Positions 16,777 through 25,637 are shown, numbered from the stretch's first letter. The stretch: 64,000 bases of DNA from Natronosporangium sp035305625 (GCA_963809545.1 CAWEKD010000007.1:496001-560000), one strand, 5' to 3'. Program-made: numbers and translations. The notes: generated by a model from the letters alone, not told the origin.

Positions 16777-18762
16777 ATGTATGCACTCGGCATTGATCTC
16801 GGCACCACCTACACCGCGGCGGCGACCTGGCGTGACGGGCACGTCGAAATCGCGTCGCTGGGCAGCCGGGCGGCGACCATCCCCTCGGTGGTCCTGCTGC
16901 GCGAGGACGAACAGATCCTCACCGGGGAGAGCGCCCACCGCCGTGGCGTCACCGAACCGCATCGGGTCTCCCGGGAGTTCAAGCGCCGGATCGGCGATCC
17001 TACCCCGATCCTCCTGGGCGGGGTGCCGTACTCGGCAGAGGCGCTGATGAGTCAGCTGCTGCGCTGGGTGGTGGACGAGATCGCCCAGCGGGAGGGTGGG
17101 GAGCCCGAGCGGCTGTGTATCTCCCACCCCGCCAACTGGGGCCCCTACAAGCAGGATCTGCTGTCCCAGGCGGTGCGGCTGGCCAATATCGACCAGCCGG
17201 TCCGGTACACCACCGAACCTGAGGCGGCGGCGGTGTTCTACGCCCACCAGCAGCGGGTGGAGCCGGGCGCCCTGGTGGCGGTGTACGACCTCGGTGGCGG
17301 CACGTTCGACGCGGCGGTGCTGCGGAAAAGCGCGGACGGGTTCGAGATCCTGGGGCAGCCGGAGGGGATCGAACGGCTGGGCGGGATTGACTTCGACGCG
17401 GCCGTGTTCAACCACGTCCGGCAGGCGCTCGGCGGCAAGCTGGAGGAGTTGGACGACGAGGATCCGGCCACCCTGGCGGCGGTCGCCCGGCTCAAGGAGG
17501 AGTGCGTCGCCGCCAAGGAGGCGCTGTCGACCGACACGGATACGTCCATTCCGGTGCTGCTGCCGAACCTGGCCACCGAGGTACGGCTGACCCGGGCGGA
17601 GTTCGAGGCGATGGTGCGCCCCACCCTGCACAGCACCATCGAGGCGCTGCAGCGGGCGCTCCGATCGGCCGGAGTGACCGCCGACCAGCTGCACTCGGTG
17701 CTGCTGGTCGGCGGCTCGTCCCGGATCCCGCTGGTGTCCCAACTGGTGGGGGCGGAACTCGGCCGCCCGGTGGCGGTGGACGCCCACCCCAAGCACGCGA
17801 TCGCGCTCGGCGCGGCGCTGTTGGCCGCCGGGGTCACCCCGCAGCAGCCCTCGGCCGATGCGGTACCGCCGCCGGAATCGAGCTCGTCGTTCGTGGGCAG
17901 CGCCAGCGTGCCGACCGGTGGCGCCGAGACGGCCGCCCCGGTCCAGCCCGGCCCCCCGGTTCCGCCGGAGCCCACCCCCGCCCCTTCCGCCCCGGCCGCG
18001 GACGTCCCCCCGACCGCGGTGCTCCCTCCCATCGGGGTGGCCAGTCCTCCCCCGCCCAAGCGCGACCACGACCCCGACGACGTGGCGCCGCCCGCCGACC
18101 CGTACCCCTCTGGCGCGGGCAGGTCGCCCGGTCGGTTCGCACTGCTGGTCGCCGGGGCCGTCCTGCTGGTGCTGCTCGGCGGTGGGATGGCGGTGTGGGC
18201 GTTGCGCCACGGGGGTGACGATCCGGTCGATCCCGACGCTCTCGGGGGCAACACCCAGACTTCTCCCCCCGCCTCTTCCTCCGCCACGAACGCGGCCCCA
18301 GAGGAGACAGCGGGCACCGAGGAGGAGGCCCGCCACCCCTCTCCTTCCCAGGAACCGGCGGACCAGGTGCCGCCGGGGGAGCAGTGCACGGATCAGATCC
18401 GCAGCAACACCCGCTGGGTGTGCCTGACCTCCGCGGAGATGCAGCCCGACGGCTCGCTGGTGATCCAGTACGAGGCGGAGTGGAACGGTGACATCCCGAA
18501 CATCAACGGCGGCTATCACCTGCACATCTACGGCTCCGACGGCAGCAACCCACCGGACGAGATCATGGGGGTCCACTCGCCGAGCGCCGGCTCTTGGGTG
18601 ATCAAGGACGAGAACCCGGCGATTCTGAGCGCGGACCAGGTCGCTGAGGTGATCGGTGACCATCCACTGGTGTGTGCCCGGATCGCGGACAGTCGGCACT
18701 GGTTGACTCAGGACACGCACGGCGGCTACACCACCGGCAACTGCATCACGATCCGGCGATAG
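16777..18762 (+). CDS. Membrane-anchored Hsp70-family protein with extracytoplasmic domain
   Basis: 661 residues. Residues 1-350 form an Hsp70/actin-fold ATPase: phosphate-1 GIDLGTTYTA, EPEAAAVFY, phosphate-2 YDLGGGTFDAAV and adenosine loop LLVGGSSRIPLV. There is no canonical DnaK substrate-binding domain. Instead there is a Pro/Ser-rich linker (about 355-448), one membrane helix (about 449-475, ALLVAGAVLLVLLGGGMAVW), a Ser/Glu-rich spacer and a C-terminal domain of about 130 residues (from CTDQIRSNTRWVCLTS) with four cysteines, predicted outside the cell. The topology suggests ATP-driven sensing or assembly across the membrane. AGGAG precedes the ATG. It shares its control region and motif with the ini-like operon. 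Confidence 0.88.
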   Translation: MYALGIDLGTTYTAAATWRDGHVEIASLGSRAATIPSVVLLREDEQILTGESAHRRGVTEPHRVSREFKRRIGDPTPILLGGVPYSAEALMSQLLRWVVDEIAQREGGEPERLCISHPANWGPYKQDLLSQAVRLANIDQPVRYTTEPEAAAVFYAHQQRVEPGALVAVYDLGGGTFDAAVLRKSADGFEILGQPEGIERLGGIDFDAAVFNHVRQALGGKLEELDDEDPATLAAVARLKEECVAAKEALSTDTDTSIPVLLPNLATEVRLTRAEFEAMVRPTLHSTIEALQRALRSAGVTADQLHSVLLVGGSSRIPLVSQLVGAELGRPVAVDAHPKHAIALGAALLAAGVTPQQPSADAVPPPESSSSFVGSASVPTGGAETAAPVQPGPPVPPEPTPAPSAPAADVPPTAVLPPIGVASPPPPKRDHDPDDVAPPADPYPSGAGRSPGRFALLVAGAVLLVLLGGGMAVWALRHGGDDPVDPDALGGNTQTSPPASSSATNAAPEETAGTEEEARHPSPSQEPADQVPPGEQCTDQIRSNTRWVCLTSAEMQPDGSLVIQYEAEWNGDIPNINGGYHLHIYGSDGSNPPDEIMGVHSPSAGSWVIKDENPAILSADQVAEVIGDHPLVCARIADSRHWLTQDTHGGYTTGNCITIRR

Positions 18763-18814
18763 TCGGCGCACCCGAACCGACCGAGCCTCCCCCGCCGCTC
18801 CCTCCCGGCGGGCC

Positions 18815-18863
18815 CGATGGTCGGGGCAGCCGCTGCCCGGTGAAGCCGCTGCCCCGACCATCG
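18815..18863. terminator. Terminator hairpin after the Hsp70 gene
   Basis: 16-bp perfect arms (18815-18830 and 18848-18863, arm CGATGGTCGGGGCAGC) with a 17-nt loop between the converging stops at 18762 (+) and 18874 (-). Confidence 0.75.
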
Positions 18864-18873
18864 ACAGCCTTCC

Positions 18874-19692
18874 CTAACCGGACCCGGCCAGGGACCGGGC
18901 CGGCAGCGTGATGGTCTGTCCCCGGGCGATCGGCCGGATCACCCCGCGCAGCCCCCACCGCTCGGCCCCGGCCAAGAAGTGCCGTAGTGGGGAGCGGAAC
19001 ACCCGGTAGTCGTCGTAGTGGATCGGCACCGCCAACTGTGGACGGATCATCTGCACCAGGTCCAACCCCTGCCGGGCGTCCATGCTCAGCAGCACCCCGA
19101 GAATCCGGGTCCCGCCCAAATGGAGCAGCATCACGTCGATGTCCGGAAACCGTTGAGGGATCTGCGCCAACGCCGGCCGGTAGAGCGTGTCACCGGTGAG
19201 ATACAGCCGCAACCGCCGCTGCCCGTCCTGCTCCAAGTCGAGCACCGACCCCATCACCGGTGGCAGCAGTCGCTGTACCCCGGTCGGGCCGTGCTGACCC
19301 GGCACCGCGGTGATCCGCAGCCGCTGTCGGCCCCGGGCCAACTCCCGAGACTCCCATGTGGCCAGACCGTCCGCGCCCTGGAATCCCCACCGCTGCAATC
19401 GCCGCTCGGCCGGCGGCGTAGTGATGATCGGTACGTAGCGGGCCAGCTTCCGCCGGGCCACTCGGTCAAAGTGGTCCCCGTGCAGATGGGACAGCAGCAC
19501 CGCGTCCAGCGGCGGCAGGTCCTCAATCCGCGCGGCGGGATTGGTCAACCGTCGTGACGACAGCCCGTACCCCAGATAGGCGCGCTGCCCTCGGTGCAGG
19601 AAGTTGGGGTCGGTCAGGAGGGTGAACTCACCCAGCCGCAGCAGGGTGGTGGCGGTCCCGATGAACGTCACCCGGCCGATCTCGTCGATCAT
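18874..19692 (-). CDS. Metallo-beta-lactamase-fold hydrolase (UlaG/NAPE-PLD-like)
   Basis: 272 residues. The metal-binding motif is SHLHGDHFD (HxHxDH, about residues 70-75). Further candidate ligands are the His in PGQHGP, the Asp in LTGDTLY and the His in PIHYDDYRVF. The opening VTFIGTATTLLRLGEFTLLT is typical of the L-ascorbate-6-phosphate lactonase/NAPE-PLD-like branch. Soluble, with two metals expected. The gene starts 87 nt from the divergent gene at 19780. The substrate is unknown; a phosphodiester or lactone is likely from the family. Confidence 0.85.
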   Translation of the reverse strand: MIDEIGRVTFIGTATTLLRLGEFTLLTDPNFLHRGQRAYLGYGLSSRRLTNPAARIEDLPPLDAVLLSHLHGDHFDRVARRKLARYVPIITTPPAERRLQRWGFQGADGLATWESRELARGRQRLRITAVPGQHGPTGVQRLLPPVMGSVLDLEQDGQRRLRLYLTGDTLYRPALAQIPQRFPDIDVMLLHLGGTRILGVLLSMDARQGLDLVQMIRPQLAVPIHYDDYRVFRSPLRHFLAGAERWGLRGVIRPIARGQTITLPARSLAGSG

Positions 19693-19779
19693 CCTTGCTC
19701 CTTCTCGCGGTCGCCTGCCGGCGGTTTACCCGGCTGTCAGGGGGCAATAACCGGGAAAACCCGGAAGGGAGTGACCGAC

Positions 19780-20199
19780 GTGAACGACGCATCCCGGCCG
19801 ACCATGTTGCGGGAGCTGGTGATCGAGGTGTTCGGGGATGACGACCGGCTCACCCGGGGCGAGATCCAGCAGCGGGCCGCCCGGCTGGAGCTGCCGGCAC
19901 GACTACGCACTCCGGTGGATTCGCTACCAGACGGCACCTACGAACCCCGGCAGGCCTATCAGGTACTCGCCGAGATCCAACGGGAGGAAGGGACGTGGCG
20001 GGATGAGGAGCAGCTCCCGCTGGACGACCTGACCCGGGCGGTCGCTACCTCCGGTCAGGAGGGGCAGTTCGACGACCCGACCGGCAACGAGGCGGGCTCA
20101 GGGGAGCGGTACGGCGAACAACTCACCGAAGAGCCCACGGCCCCGCTGGGCGGCACCCCGCCTCGGCCCTCCCCAGAGGGGCGCAGTGGTCCACACTGA
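19780..20199 (+). CDS. Small hypothetical protein, acidic C-terminus
   Basis: 139 residues from GTG 19780, chosen because GGAAGGGAG lies 8 nt upstream. A longer in-frame start upstream would overlap the divergent hydrolase and is rejected. The first 75 residues (MLRELVIEVFGDDDRLTRGE, ARLRTPVDSLPDGTYEPRQA) look like a compact helical domain; the remainder is acidic and low in complexity. It resembles small DUF2795-type proteins of actinobacteria in length and style, but I cannot assign it firmly. It overlaps the next gene by 14 nt, suggesting coupled translation. Confidence 0.6.
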   Translation: MNDASRPTMLRELVIEVFGDDDRLTRGEIQQRAARLELPARLRTPVDSLPDGTYEPRQAYQVLAEIQREEGTWRDEEQLPLDDLTRAVATSGQEGQFDDPTGNEAGSGERYGEQLTEEPTAPLGGTPPRPSPEGRSGPH

Positions 20200-21406
20200 C
20201 CCCGACGGCTTCGCCCCGGAGCCGGACGACACCCCACCCGCTACCAGCGCCCCCACCGGGGCGGCGGAGGGCTACCCGTACGCTGACTCTGTGCAGAACG
20301 ACTCGGTGCTGAACCTGGAACCTTCCCCACCCCAGTTCCGGCTGCCCACTGACCTGGACACCCCGGCCCTGGTGGTCGACCTTGCCCGGCTCGAGGCGAA
20401 CCTACGCCGAATGGCCGATTCTGCGGCCGCGGCGGGGGTGGCGCTACGCCCCCACGCCAAGACTCACAAGTGCGTACCGCTGGGGCGTCGCCAGATCGCA
20501 CTCGGCGCGACCGGCCTGACCGTGGCCACACTCGCCGAGGCGGAACTGTTCGCCGCCGGCGGCGTGTCCGACTTGTTCATCGCCTACCCGTTGTGGGCCG
20601 GTCCGGAGCGCGCGGCCCGGGTGCGGGCGCTGCACGAGCAGGTCCGGTTGCAGGTCGGGGTGGAGAGCCCGGAGGCGGCCGAGATGCTGGCGGCGGCGGT
20701 GCGCGGCTCCGCGACCCCGCTGCGGGTGCTGATCGAGGTGGAGTGTGGCCTCCGGCGGACCGGGGTGGCGCCGGCCGCGGTCCCAGAGTTGGCGCTGACG
20801 TGCATGCGGCTGGGGTTGGAGGTGGTGGGGGCGTTCACTCACCCCGGCCACGCCTACCGGGACCCGGGCAGCGTGGAGGATGCGGCCGCCGACGAACGCA
20901 CCGCCCTGTCGGTCGCGGGGGCGGCGCTGGCGGCCCTCACCGGGGAGCCGCCGGTGCTCTCCGGCGGCTCCACCCCGACCGCGCTGGCCGGCTTGGGGCA
21001 GCCGCTGACGGAGGTCCGCCCCGGCACGTACGTGTTCGGTGACCGACAGCAGATGCACCTGGCGGGGATGGCACCGGAACAGGTGGCGCTGGTCGTGGCC
21101 GCCCGTGTGGTGAGCGCCCCCCGCCCCGGCGAGGTGGTGTTGGACGCCGGCTCCAAAACGCTGTCCGCCGACCGCCCGCAGTGGCTGGAGGGCCACGGTT
21201 GGCTGCCCGACCACCCGGAGGCGCGCGTGGTCACGCTGAACGAGGAGCACGCGGTGGTGACGGGGTTGACCAACCCGCCGCGCGTGGGTGAGCTGGTGGC
21301 GGTGGTCCCCAACCACGTGTGCCCCGCGGTCAACCTGGGCCGGCAGCTGCTGGTGGTCTCCGACGGCGCGATCGTCGACGAGTGGCCGGTCCACACCCCG
21401 GCCTGA
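20186..21406 (+). CDS. PLP-dependent D-threonine aldolase/D-serine dehydratase-like enzyme
   Basis: 406 residues with an alanine-racemase-type TIM barrel. DLDTPALVVDLARLEANLRR opens the barrel, and PHAKTHK carries the lysine that binds pyridoxal phosphate (about residue 94). The C-terminal beta domain contains LNEEHAVV and VPNHVCPAVN, where family members hold a divalent metal through His and Cys. It cleaves beta-hydroxy D-amino acids or deaminates D-serine. The first 45 residues are extra and disordered; a GTG at 20291 would remove most of them. It overlaps the preceding small gene by 14 nt and converges on the M17 peptidase gene, 20 nt away. Confidence 0.86.
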   Translation: MVHTDPDGFAPEPDDTPPATSAPTGAAEGYPYADSVQNDSVLNLEPSPPQFRLPTDLDTPALVVDLARLEANLRRMADSAAAAGVALRPHAKTHKCVPLGRRQIALGATGLTVATLAEAELFAAGGVSDLFIAYPLWAGPERAARVRALHEQVRLQVGVESPEAAEMLAAAVRGSATPLRVLIEVECGLRRTGVAPAAVPELALTCMRLGLEVVGAFTHPGHAYRDPGSVEDAAADERTALSVAGAALAALTGEPPVLSGGSTPTALAGLGQPLTEVRPGTYVFGDRQQMHLAGMAPEQVALVVAARVVSAPRPGEVVLDAGSKTLSADRPQWLEGHGWLPDHPEARVVTLNEEHAVVTGLTNPPRVGELVAVVPNHVCPAVNLGRQLLVVSDGAIVDEWPVHTPA

Positions 21407-21426
21407 CGCGGTGGCCCGGGTGACCG

Positions 21427-23079
21427 CTACCCCGACGCCAACCCACCCGGGCCGACCGCGCCCAACTCCCCGATGACCTGCACCAGCGTGCGCACCGCCG
21501 CCCCGGTGCCGCCGCGCGGGGTGTAACCGTAGGGGTCGCCGTCGTGCCAGGCGGGCCCGGTGATGTCCAGGTGCGCCCACCGCACCTCGGGGACGACGAA
21601 CTCCCGCAGGAACAGGCCGGCGGCCAGCATCGTCCCCTCCGGCGGGGAGTAGTTCCGCAGATCGGCCACGGTCGAATCCAACGCTGGGCGTAGGTGCTCC
21701 GGGAGCGGCATCCCCCACGCCGACTCCCCCGCCCGGGTCGCCGCCTCCACCACCCGCTCCCGCAGGCCGGCGTCGTTGGCCATCACCCCGGTGGTACGGC
21801 TCCCCAACGCGACGATTTGGGCCTGGGTCAAGGTGGCCACGTCCAGCAGCAGGTCCGGCCGGTCGGCGCAGGCGCGGGCGATCGCGTCGGCGAGCACCAG
21901 CCGGCCCTCATGGTCGGTGTCCACCACCTCCACCCGCGTGCCGTCGCAGATGGTGACCACGTCGGAGGGACGGAGCGCACCCCCACCGGGCAGGTTCTCC
22001 GCCAGCGGCACCCACACCTCCAGCCGGGGCGCCAACTCCAGTTCGGCGGCGGCGCGCGCGGCCGCCACCACGGCGGCGGCCCCCGCCATGGCGTACTTCA
22101 TCCGGGCCATCCCCTCCGCCGGTTTCAGCGACAGCCCGCCGGAGTCGAACGTGATCCCGTTGCCGACCAGCGCCACCCGGGGACCGGTCCCACTGCCCGG
22201 GTAGGTCAGCCGCACCAGCCGGGGCGGATTGACCGATCCCTGCCCGACCGCGCAGATCCCCCCGAATCCACCCGCCCACAGCGCCGACTCGTCCAGCACC
22301 TCCACGCTCATCCCCCGGCTGCGGCACTCGGCCTCCACCAGCGCGGCGAATGTGGCCGGTGGCAGGTCGGCGGCCGGGGTGTTGACCAGGTCCCGGGCGA
22401 AACAGACCGCCCCGGCCACCACCCGGGCGCGCCGTAACGCGCGCTGGGTATCCGGGTCGTCCGGGTCGGGCACCAGCAGGGTCACCTCGGCCACCGGCGC
22501 CGGTACCGCCCCGGCGGTGGTCGCCCGGTAACGATCGAAGGTGTACGCCCCCAGCAGCGCTCCTTCCGCGGCGGCCTGGACCGCGTCCGGGTCCGCCAGC
22601 GGCAGCGCCAGCGCCACCCGGCGGTTACCCGCCAACACCCGTACCGCGGTACCGGCGGCGGTGCGCAGCACCTCCCGCTCGTACCCGCGCACCCCCTCGG
22701 GTGGGGCGCCCAACCCGACCGCCACCACCACCGCCGGCATCCCCTCCTCCCCCGCCGGGATGGCCAGGGTGGTGGCCTCACCGAGGTGTCCCTGCGCGCC
22801 CGCGGCCACGAGCGCCGCCCGGACCGCGGGGCTGCCGAGACCGGAGGTGCCGCTGGGCCACGGCTCCACCCCCGGGCGGGCGTCCGGACCGGTCCGGCCG
22901 CGCCAGCTCGCCCATGGACGCCGCCCGAACCGACGGGTGACCACCGGCACCGGCTGCGGACCGTCGGGACCGGCGGCCAAGCCGATCACTACCGCGTCGT
23001 ACCCCACCGCGGCGTCGTCGACGCCGGCCAGGGTCACCGCGGTGGGGGTGGTGGAAGGTTCACTGGATGCGGAGGCCAC
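21427..23079 (-). CDS. M17 leucyl aminopeptidase-like protein with altered metal site
   Basis: 550 residues, the size of PepA. The C-terminal catalytic domain is clear: GNGITFDSGG, SLKPAEGMARMKYAMAG, VDTDHEGRLVLADAI and LTQAQIVALG. Compared with bovine/E. coli enzymes, the site-1 ligands (Asp of FDSGG, Asp and Glu of DTDHEGR), the catalytic Lys of SLKP and the Arg of EGR are kept. The metal-2 Lys of GKG is Asn here, and the Asp of MKxDM is Ala (KYAMAG). Activity may therefore be lost or use one metal. It is probably a cytosolic hexamer. Divergent from the DpaL-like gene (about 90 nt), convergent with the D-threonine aldolase-like gene. Confidence 0.85.
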   Translation of the reverse strand: MASASSEPSTTPTAVTLAGVDDAAVGYDAVVIGLAAGPDGPQPVPVVTRRFGRRPWASWRGRTGPDARPGVEPWPSGTSGLGSPAVRAALVAAGAQGHLGEATTLAIPAGEEGMPAVVVAVGLGAPPEGVRGYEREVLRTAAGTAVRVLAGNRRVALALPLADPDAVQAAAEGALLGAYTFDRYRATTAGAVPAPVAEVTLLVPDPDDPDTQRALRRARVVAGAVCFARDLVNTPAADLPPATFAALVEAECRSRGMSVEVLDESALWAGGFGGICAVGQGSVNPPRLVRLTYPGSGTGPRVALVGNGITFDSGGLSLKPAEGMARMKYAMAGAAAVVAAARAAAELELAPRLEVWVPLAENLPGGGALRPSDVVTICDGTRVEVVDTDHEGRLVLADAIARACADRPDLLLDVATLTQAQIVALGSRTTGVMANDAGLRERVVEAATRAGESAWGMPLPEHLRPALDSTVADLRNYSPPEGTMLAAGLFLREFVVPEVRWAHLDITGPAWHDGDPYGYTPRGGTGAAVRTLVQVIGELGAVGPGGLASG

Positions 23080-23170
23080 GGCCGGAGCCTAGCCAACCGG
23101 TTGGTACGCCCCGCGAGATCCCGGTCCGCACGGGCTCCCCGGTGAGGGTGGGCGGTCCCGCCGGTGCCCG

Positions 23171-24280
23171 GTGGACGACACTGGGCAGATGGCTGATCAG
23201 CGACCGGTGCCACGGGTGACAGTGAACCAACGACGGGACCCGGCCGGGGTGCCGGCCCCGCCATCGGAGCAGGTACACACGTTCCACCGCGGACTGCCGG
23301 GGTACGCCCCCACCCCGCTGCGGCCACTGCCGGCGGTCGCCGCCGCCCTGGGGGTGGCCGGCGTGTGGGTAAAGGACGAATCGGACCGATTGGGCATGCC
23401 GGCGTTCAAAGTGCTGGGGGCCAGTTGGGCGGTGGAGCAGGCGTTGGCGCAGCACCCGGACGTCACCACGGTGCTCGCCGCCAGCGCCGGCAACCATGGT
23501 CGGGCGGTGGCGCGATACGCCGTACAACGTGGATTGACGAGTCGGATCTACCTGCCGGCAGCGGCCAGCCCGGCCCGGAAAGCGGCGATCGCGGCGGAGG
23601 GGGCGACCGTGGTCGAGGTGGCGGGCGACTACGACGCGGCGGTAGCGGCCGCGGCCCGCGCCGCCGACGCCCCGGGCACCGTCCTGGTGGCGGATGTGGC
23701 CCAGACCCCGGATGTCCCTTCACCGGGCTGGGTGACCGACGGCTACGCCACCCTGTTTCGGGAGCTGGCTGACCAGCTACCCGCGCCGGCCGACGTGCTG
23801 CTGGTGCCGATGGGGGTGGGGTCACTGGCCGCGGCGGCGGTGCGGTGGGCGGTGCACGAGGCCACCGGCCACCGTGGGCCGGCGGTGGTCGGGGTGGAGC
23901 CCACCACGGCCGCCTGCGTGACCGCGTCCCTGCTGGCTGGCCGACCGGTCACCGTGGCGGCTCCCGGGACGGCCATGGCGGGCATGGACTGCGCCACCCC
24001 GTCCGCGGTGGCCTGGCCGACCCTGGCGGCCGGCCTGACCGGCACGGTCACCGTGGCCGACCCGGAGGTGTTCGCCGCCATGCGGGAGCTGGCCGGCTAC
24101 GGCCTGGCGATCGGTGACTGCGGGGCGGCCCCGCTGGCGGCGCTGCGGGCGCTGGCGCACGCGCCGGACGCGGCGGCGCTGCGGGCGGCGGTCGGGTGGG
24201 GACCGGACACCCACGTGGTGTGGGTGGCCACCGAGGGGCCCACCGATCCGGAGGCTTACCAGCGGATCGTGGGCGACTGA
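23171..24280 (+). CDS. Diaminopropionate ammonia-lyase-like PLP enzyme
   Basis: 369 residues, fold type II PLP enzyme. GMPAFKVLGASWAV contains the Schiff-base lysine (about residue 81) in the PAFKxLG context typical of 2,3-diaminopropionate ammonia-lyase (DpaL/YgeX). ASAGNHGRAVARYA is the Asn loop that holds the PLP ring. VPMGVGSLAAA is the phosphate-binding loop, in a slightly altered GGVGSL form. Catalyses alpha,beta-elimination of diaminopropionate or serine/threonine to pyruvate or oxobutyrate plus ammonia. Start is GTG 23171 or ATG 23189; neither has a strong ribosome site. With the D-amino-acid enzyme and the M17 protein nearby, it suggests amino-acid catabolism. Confidence 0.83.
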   Translation: MDDTGQMADQRPVPRVTVNQRRDPAGVPAPPSEQVHTFHRGLPGYAPTPLRPLPAVAAALGVAGVWVKDESDRLGMPAFKVLGASWAVEQALAQHPDVTTVLAASAGNHGRAVARYAVQRGLTSRIYLPAAASPARKAAIAAEGATVVEVAGDYDAAVAAAARAADAPGTVLVADVAQTPDVPSPGWVTDGYATLFRELADQLPAPADVLLVPMGVGSLAAAAVRWAVHEATGHRGPAVVGVEPTTAACVTASLLAGRPVTVAAPGTAMAGMDCATPSAVAWPTLAAGLTGTVTVADPEVFAAMRELAGYGLAIGDCGAAPLAALRALAHAPDAAALRAAVGWGPDTHVVWVATEGPTDPEAYQRIVGD

Positions 24281-24306
24281 TCAGGGAGACCGCCCGCCCG
24301 GCCCGG

Positions 24307-25293
24307 CTACTGGTCGCGGACCGCCTCGGCGAGGATCTCGTACGACCGCAGCCGGGCGGCGTGGTCGTGGGTGACCGTGACCACGATCAGCTCGTCCACC
24401 CCGGTATCGGCCACGATCTCCGCCAGGCCCTTCCGGACCGTCTCCGGCCCGCCCACCACCGAGTAGCGCAGCATGTGCTCCACGCGGATCTTTTCCTGCG
24501 GCGTCCAGTAGGAGTCGATGTCGTCCACCGGCTCGGGGTAGGCGTCCCGGACCCCGCGCTGGATGTTGGTGAACGACTGCTGCATGGTGGTGAACAGCCG
24601 CCGCGCCTGCGCGTCGGTGTCGGCCGCGACCACGTTCACTCCCATCATCGTGTACGGCTCCGCCTGCTGCGGCGAAGGATGGAAGTTCTGGCGATACACG
24701 GCCAGCGCCTGGTGCAGCGCGTCCGGGGCGAAGTGGGAGGCGAACGCGTACGGCAGGCCCAACGCGGCGGCCAGGCTGGCGCCGAACAGACTGGAACCGA
24801 GGATCCACAGCGGCACCTCGGTGCCGGCGCCCGGGATCGCCTGCACCTGCTGGCCCGGCAGCACGGGGCCGAGCAGCGCTTGCAGCTCCTGCACGTCCTG
24901 CGGGAACCGTTCGGCGGCCATGGGGTCCCGCCGCAGGGCGCGGACGGTCGCCGGGTCGGTGCCCGGGGCACGGCCGAGCCCGAGATCGATCCGCCCGGGG
25001 TACAGCTCCGCCAGGGTGCCGAACTGTTCGGCGATCACCAGCGGGGAATGGTTGGGCAGCATGATCCCCCCGGCCCCCACCCGGATGGTGGAGGTGCCGC
25101 CGGCCAGGTAACCGATCACCAACGAGGTGGCGGCGCTGGCGATGGACGGGAAGTTGTGGTGCTCGGCCACCCAGATCCGGCGGTAGCCGAGCCGCTCGAC
25201 GTGCTGGGCGAGCTCCAGGCTGTTACGCAGCGCGTCCCTCGGGGTGCCCCCCGCGGGGATCGGGACGAGGTCGAGCACGGATAGCGGGATCAT
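24307..25293 (-). CDS. LLM-class flavin-dependent oxidoreductase
   Basis: 328 residues, bacterial luciferase-like monooxygenase family. Visible hallmarks are LGYRRIWVAEHHNFP near residue 40, SIRVGAGG-like GTSTIRVGAGGIMLPNHSPL near 70-90, LGLGRAPGTDP near 127 and the C-terminal VDELIVVTVTHDHAAR. It uses reduced FMN or F420; the cofactor cannot be told from sequence alone. Cytosolic. It converges on the DpaL-like gene with only 26 nt between stops. The ATG has AAAGG about 7 nt upstream. Substrate unknown. Confidence 0.88.
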   Translation of the reverse strand: MIPLSVLDLVPIPAGGTPRDALRNSLELAQHVERLGYRRIWVAEHHNFPSIASAATSLVIGYLAGGTSTIRVGAGGIMLPNHSPLVIAEQFGTLAELYPGRIDLGLGRAPGTDPATVRALRRDPMAAERFPQDVQELQALLGPVLPGQQVQAIPGAGTEVPLWILGSSLFGASLAAALGLPYAFASHFAPDALHQALAVYRQNFHPSPQQAEPYTMMGVNVVAADTDAQARRLFTTMQQSFTNIQRGVRDAYPEPVDDIDSYWTPQEKIRVEHMLRYSVVGGPETVRKGLAEIVADTGVDELIVVTVTHDHAARLRSYEILAEAVRDQ

Positions 25294-25637
25294 GAGCCGC
25301 CTTTCCTGGTGCGATGATCAAACCTCTCCCATTATCCGCGTATCCAGGCCATACGCTGTCGGCTGCTGTGGCCCCCGATGGCTCTGTCACACCGCTACCA
25401 GAGCTGCGTCACCTGTGACCGCAGATTGGTTCGGCGGCGTCGGCGACGTCAATCCCTCAGCAGGCTGATGACGACCGCTTAGATAGTGGGATGAAAATCC
25501 CCATCGAGGCCTTGACGGTCTAGGCCGTAGCGGTTTGCGTGGAAGAGGCCGGTGCCAAGAGGTCCAGGGGACCCTTCTCTTAATCGAGAGAGCCGGCCTT
25601 TCTCATGCCCGCCCCATGGGGTGAAGACAGCTCCTCG
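25294..25637. other. Intergenic stretch without recognisable gene
   Basis: 344 bp between the LLM gene start and the end of the monooxygenase gene, less GC-rich than its neighbours. No frame in either strand shows actinobacterial third-position bias over a useful length. I see a short hairpin GGGATGAAAATCCC near 25482-25495 and imperfect AAGAGAA/TTCTCTT repeats. It could be remnant DNA, but no family is recognisable. Confidence 0.4.

Noticed and set aside
16753..18861. A 702-residue minus-strand open frame
   Set aside because: Antisense to the Hsp70 gene, low complexity and Arg/Gly/His rich.
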